Below are positions 5,823 through 8,355 of a DNA stretch of 8,355 nucleotides, one piece after another. Position numbers and translations under genes: made by a program. The DNA is taken from positions 1 to 8,355 of the forward strand of contig CAMCWG010000122.1 of NCBI GenBank assembly GCA_945882005.1, in the 5' to 3' direction. The notes under the pieces were generated by a model. That model saw nothing but the letters and a program-made list of their open reading frames with translations, was not told the DNA's origin and ran no database searches. Every line of letters begins with the position of its first letter. The stretch's first letter is position 1. This DNA is from Bordetella parapertussis (GTDB lineage Bacteria; Pseudomonadota; Gammaproteobacteria; Burkholderiales; Burkholderiaceae_B).

Positions 5823-6635
5823 ATGGCGGGCATCTCATCCCGGCAGGTGCTGAGCGCTTGCATGATGCCCGTCAGTATTTTTTTTGCTGCCTTCTGGCTT
5901 TTGCCAATCGCGCTGCTTGTCACACTTCCCGCAAAACAAGGCTGGGAAACATACTTCGTCATCCTCACCGATGCCCGTTACGCGCGCAGTCTGGTGAATA
6001 CACTTTTGTTGTCAATCGGGGTGACGATGCTGACCCTTACATTGGGGCTGGCTGTTGGTTTATATCTCGCTAAACCTCATGTGGTGGCGCGACGTATGCT
6101 CCTATCATTGTTGACGCTACCACTGTCCTTTCCTGGGGTAGTGGTGGGGTTCTTTATTATCTTGCTTGGCGGCAGGCAAGGTGCCTTAGCCGATTTCTTT
6201 GAGTGGCTCGGTTTTGGGCGTATTACGTTCGCCTACGGTTTGACCGGGCTGTTTTTAGCCTACCTGTATTTTTCCTTGCCTCGCGTAATCGCGAGTTACA
6301 CCGCGGCCGCACAAGCCATGGATCGCTCTGTAGAAGAGGCTGCGCGTTCTCTCGGGGCAAATCGCTTTCAGTTGCTTCGGGATGTATGGCTACCCCAACT
6401 GACCCCCACGACCGCAGCCTGTGCCGCAATCGTGTTCGCCACTGCAATGGGAGCCTTCGGAACCGCATTCACCCTGGCAAGTAAGTTCGAGGTGTTACCC
6501 ATCACGATCTATAGTGAGTTCACTAACTATGCCAACTTTCCCCTGGCGGCCTCCCTGTCGATCACGCTAGGGTTGGTGACATGGTTGGCGCTTTTCCTGG
6601 CCAGACGTTGGACCGGTGTAGGGGTGAGTCTATGA
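5823..6635 (+). CDS. ABC transporter permease, first subunit
   Basis: A 270-residue inner-membrane permease of the binding-protein-dependent (PotB/CysT/FbpB-like) type. About six hydrophobic segments lie near 16-36, 58-83, 92-117, 136-155, 197-219 and 239-261. The EAA loop that docks to the ATPase is at 171-191 (EEAARSLGANRFQLLRDVWLP), with the conserved EAA, Gly and LP positions. LTLPLSFPGVVVGF (97-110) matches the family's segment before the third helix. The ATG at 5823 follows the binding-protein stop closely; AGG at 5811-5813 gives a 9-nt spacing, whereas AAGGG at 5816-5820 would be too close. ATGs at 5862/5865 are less likely alternatives. The stop overlaps the next permease as ATGA. The two permeases should form a heterodimer. 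Confidence 0.93.
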   Translation: MAGISSRQVLSACMMPVSIFFAAFWLLPIALLVTLPAKQGWETYFVILTDARYARSLVNTLLLSIGVTMLTLTLGLAVGLYLAKPHVVARRMLLSLLTLPLSFPGVVVGFFIILLGGRQGALADFFEWLGFGRITFAYGLTGLFLAYLYFSLPRVIASYTAAAQAMDRSVEEAARSLGANRFQLLRDVWLPQLTPTTAACAAIVFATAMGAFGTAFTLASKFEVLPITIYSEFTNYANFPLAASLSITLGLVTWLALFLARRWTGVGVSL

Positions 6636-7420
6636 GGGCGAAATCGCCTTGGCTCGCCTTGCTCACGATTATTGTCGTGCTGTTCATGCTGAGCCCAATG
6701 CTGCTGTCCATATTGGCTGCGTTAGTCAACCAATACAGTAAAGGCCTGGAAAGTGGCTTGACCCTGCAGTGGTTGTCTCAGGTGTTTGATCAATATGGCT
6801 CCACCGTTGTGGCCTCGCTCTTGATTGCCGCCACGTGTGCGGCAGCCAACGCGTTGATTGGTGTGCCCTGCGCGTACGCCTTGGCGCGGGCAAAGGGGCG
6901 CTGGGCTAAGACGTTCGAAGAGCTCTTGACTCTACCCGTGGCCGTGCCTGGTTTGGCAACCGGGCTTGCACTCATCTTGACCTATGGCGAATGGCGTGGC
7001 TTTCGTCAGAGCTACGCGTTCATCTTGGTCGGGCATATGATTTTTACACTGCCCTTCATGGTGCGAACAGTATCCGCTGCATTCCAGCGTCAAGATATTT
7101 CAGCGATCGAAGAGGCGGCACGCTCTCTGGGCGCCAGTTTCTTTACGCGGTTTATGACTGTCCTTGTGCCAGCGGTTCTTCCCTCAATCGTGGCTGGTGC
7201 ACTCATGGTTTTCACTCTTTCTGTCGGGGAGTTTAATTTAACGTGGCTATTACACACCCCTCTAACTAGAACGTTACCCGTTGGCCTGGCCGATAGCTAC
7301 GCCTCGATGCGTATCGAAGTTGGGTCGGCCTATACATTAATGTTTTTTCTTGTGGTTCTTCCGCTGCTCTGGCTGTTGAATATCGTGGCAAACATGACGC
7401 AGAAATATTATGGAACTTGA
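6632..7420 (+). CDS. ABC transporter permease, second subunit
   Basis: A 262-residue inner-membrane permease of the PotC/CysW/FbpB-like type and partner of the upstream permease. Hydrophobic segments lie near 7-31, 58-82, 98-118, 126-144, 181-203 and 231-252. The EAA loop is at 160-180 (EEAARSLGASFFTRFMTVLVP). LLTLPVAVPGLATGLAL (98-114) and TLSVGEFNLTWLL (194-206) are family-like. The ATG at 6632 overlaps the stop of the first permease as ATGA, with GGGGTGAG at 6621-6628 as ribosome site; an in-frame ATG at 6581 would add 17 residues translated from inside the upstream gene and is not supported. Its last 11 bp overlap the ATPase start. Confidence 0.93.
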   Translation: MRAKSPWLALLTIIVVLFMLSPMLLSILAALVNQYSKGLESGLTLQWLSQVFDQYGSTVVASLLIAATCAAANALIGVPCAYALARAKGRWAKTFEELLTLPVAVPGLATGLALILTYGEWRGFRQSYAFILVGHMIFTLPFMVRTVSAAFQRQDISAIEEAARSLGASFFTRFMTVLVPAVLPSIVAGALMVFTLSVGEFNLTWLLHTPLTRTLPVGLADSYASMRIEVGSAYTLMFFLVVLPLLWLLNIVANMTQKYYGT

Positions 7421-8355
7421 ACAGATTTCTTTATCCGCAATGGATTGTGCAAAGACCTACCCAGATGGCACACGTGGTTTGCTCAACAGTAACTTGCGGG
7501 TCGAACCTGGCGAAATTATGGCCTTATTGGGGCCCTCTGGCTGCGGTAAAACAACTCTCTTGCGTATCTTGGCCGGTCTCGAGGCGCCGGATCACGGTGG
7601 TCGTGTTCTCTTTGGTGAGCATGATGTTACACAGTGTCCCATTGAGCAGCGCCGTGTAGGCATGGTGTTTCAGCATTACGCGTTATTCCCGCATATGTCG
7701 GCCCGTCGTAATATCGAGTACGGTTTACGCGTCCGTGGTATTGAGCGGCAAGTGCGGGAAAATATTGTTGGTGAGTTGATCGATCTTGTTCGACTCAACG
7801 GTCTTGAACACAAGCGGCCTAACGAGCTCTCTGGGGGGCAGCGACAGAGGGTAGCGCTGGCCCGGGCGGTGGCAGCACAGCCAAAAATTCTTCTTTTGGA
7901 TGAGCCTCTTACGGCGTTAGATAGCAAACTAAAGGATGCCTTGCGTGACGAGTTGGCCGAACTGCTGCGTCGCCTGGGCATGACAGCGATCTACGTTACG
8001 CATGATCAACAAGAGGCGATGGCGGTTGCTGATCGAATGGCAGTGATGCAGTCTGGTCAGATCATGCAAGTCGGAGACGCAGAATCCCTGTATCGCAACC
8101 CAACGCATACCTTTGTTGCAAATTTTCTTGGTCGCGTCAACGTCATTCGGCGCGATGCTGAACAGACCAGCCAGGGCACCCTCATTCTGGGTAAGTCTGT
8201 ATTCCCCGTGCCTGCATACTTAGGTGAAGAGTTACTGGTGCGTCCCGAGGATATCGTGATTGATCAGCCTCGCGTTGATCGACCGCTCGGTACTGTTGAA
8301 CAAAGGAGTTTTAGAGGGGATCGTGTGCAACTGCGGGTCTTGGTTGAAGGTCAAG
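7410..8355 (+). CDS. ABC transporter ATP-binding protein, Pot/Fbp/Cys type, 3' part missing (cut by window edge)
   Basis: The frame is open from the ATG at 7410 to the window end (315 codons); the family usually has about 330-380 residues, so only the end is missing. It is the cytoplasmic ATPase that energises the two permeases. Visible motifs are the A-loop Tyr17, Walker A GPSGCGKT (41-48), Q-loop Gln88 in MVFQHYALFPHMS, signature LSGGQRQRVALARA (140-153), Walker B LLLDEP (161-166), D-loop ALD (169-171) and H-loop His198 in YVTHDQQEA. From about residue 234 (FVANFLGRVN) a C-terminal extension with LLVRPEDIV (275-283) and GDRVQLRV matches the TOBE-type domain of polyamine, iron, sulfate and phosphonate importers. 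It overlaps the upstream permease by 11 bp, so the operon order is binding protein, permease, permease, ATPase. The substrate cannot be read from it. Confidence 0.95.
   Translation, partial: MELEQISLSAMDCAKTYPDGTRGLLNSNLRVEPGEIMALLGPSGCGKTTLLRILAGLEAPDHGGRVLFGEHDVTQCPIEQRRVGMVFQHYALFPHMSARRNIEYGLRVRGIERQVRENIVGELIDLVRLNGLEHKRPNELSGGQRQRVALARAVAAQPKILLLDEPLTALDSKLKDALRDELAELLRRLGMTAIYVTHDQQEAMAVADRMAVMQSGQIMQVGDAESLYRNPTHTFVANFLGRVNVIRRDAEQTSQGTLILGKSVFPVPAYLGEELLVRPEDIVIDQPRVDRPLGTVEQRSFRGDRVQLRVLVEGQ

Noticed and set aside
6581..6631. Longer N-terminus for the second permease from an upstream in-frame ATG
   Set aside because: The extension is translated from within the first permease and is not membrane-like or family-like. 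The ATGA overlap at 6632-6635 with a good ribosome site is the better start.
1..8355. CRISPR arrays, tRNA/rRNA genes, insertion sequences, phage genes, toxin-antitoxin or defence systems
   Set aside because: None was found. The H1-like protein's ribbon-helix-helix-like part suggested an antitoxin at first, but no small partner toxin gene lies beside it.

Overview
The window looks like chromosomal DNA of a betaproteobacterium, most likely of the order Burkholderiales. The reasons are the stand-alone Bug/TctC-type periplasmic binding protein, a family greatly expanded in that group, the msrB-yciB-bolA gene order, which as far as I recall is common there, and the H1-like Lys/Ala-rich protein. 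These are recollections of family distribution; no search was run. No tRNA, rRNA, CRISPR array, insertion sequence or phage gene is visible. Every gene in the window is either intact or cut only by a window edge.

Layout. (1) Positions 1-1189, minus strand: a tight housekeeping operon, msrB -> yciB -> bolA (bolA runs off the left edge), with each junction a 4-bp ATGA overlap. It covers methionine-sulfoxide repair, an inner-membrane protein tied to envelope/septation, and a BolA-like protein tied to Fe-S/glutaredoxin biology. (2) Positions 1243-3090, plus strand and divergent from msrB: a complete three-part energy-coupling-factor importer for biotin, ATPase (BioM), transmembrane coupling protein (BioN) and substrate-binding protein (BioY). 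(3) Positions 3091-3653: a gene with its own very AT-rich promoter. It encodes a 153-residue basic protein with a histone-H1-like tail of nine pentapeptides, a predicted ribbon-helix-helix-like domain and a terminal AT-hook-like GRPKK. (4) Positions 3768-4748: a secreted Bug-family binding protein without its membrane partners. (5) Positions 4803-8355: a four-gene ABC import operon (binding protein, two permeases, ATPase), running off the right edge. Its substrate cannot be read from the sequence.

In function, the window combines a housekeeping operon with three uptake units (biotin ECF, orphan Bug, ABC importer) and one candidate nucleoid-associated protein. The most unusual part is the H1-like gene: a near-consensus sigma70 promoter (TTGACT, 18-bp spacer, TATAAT) is followed at the predicted transcription start by a perfect 10-1-10 AT inverted repeat. 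The protein itself carries two features suited to AT-rich DNA binding, so autoregulation is a reasonable hypothesis. Nothing else in the window strongly suggests a wholly new system.
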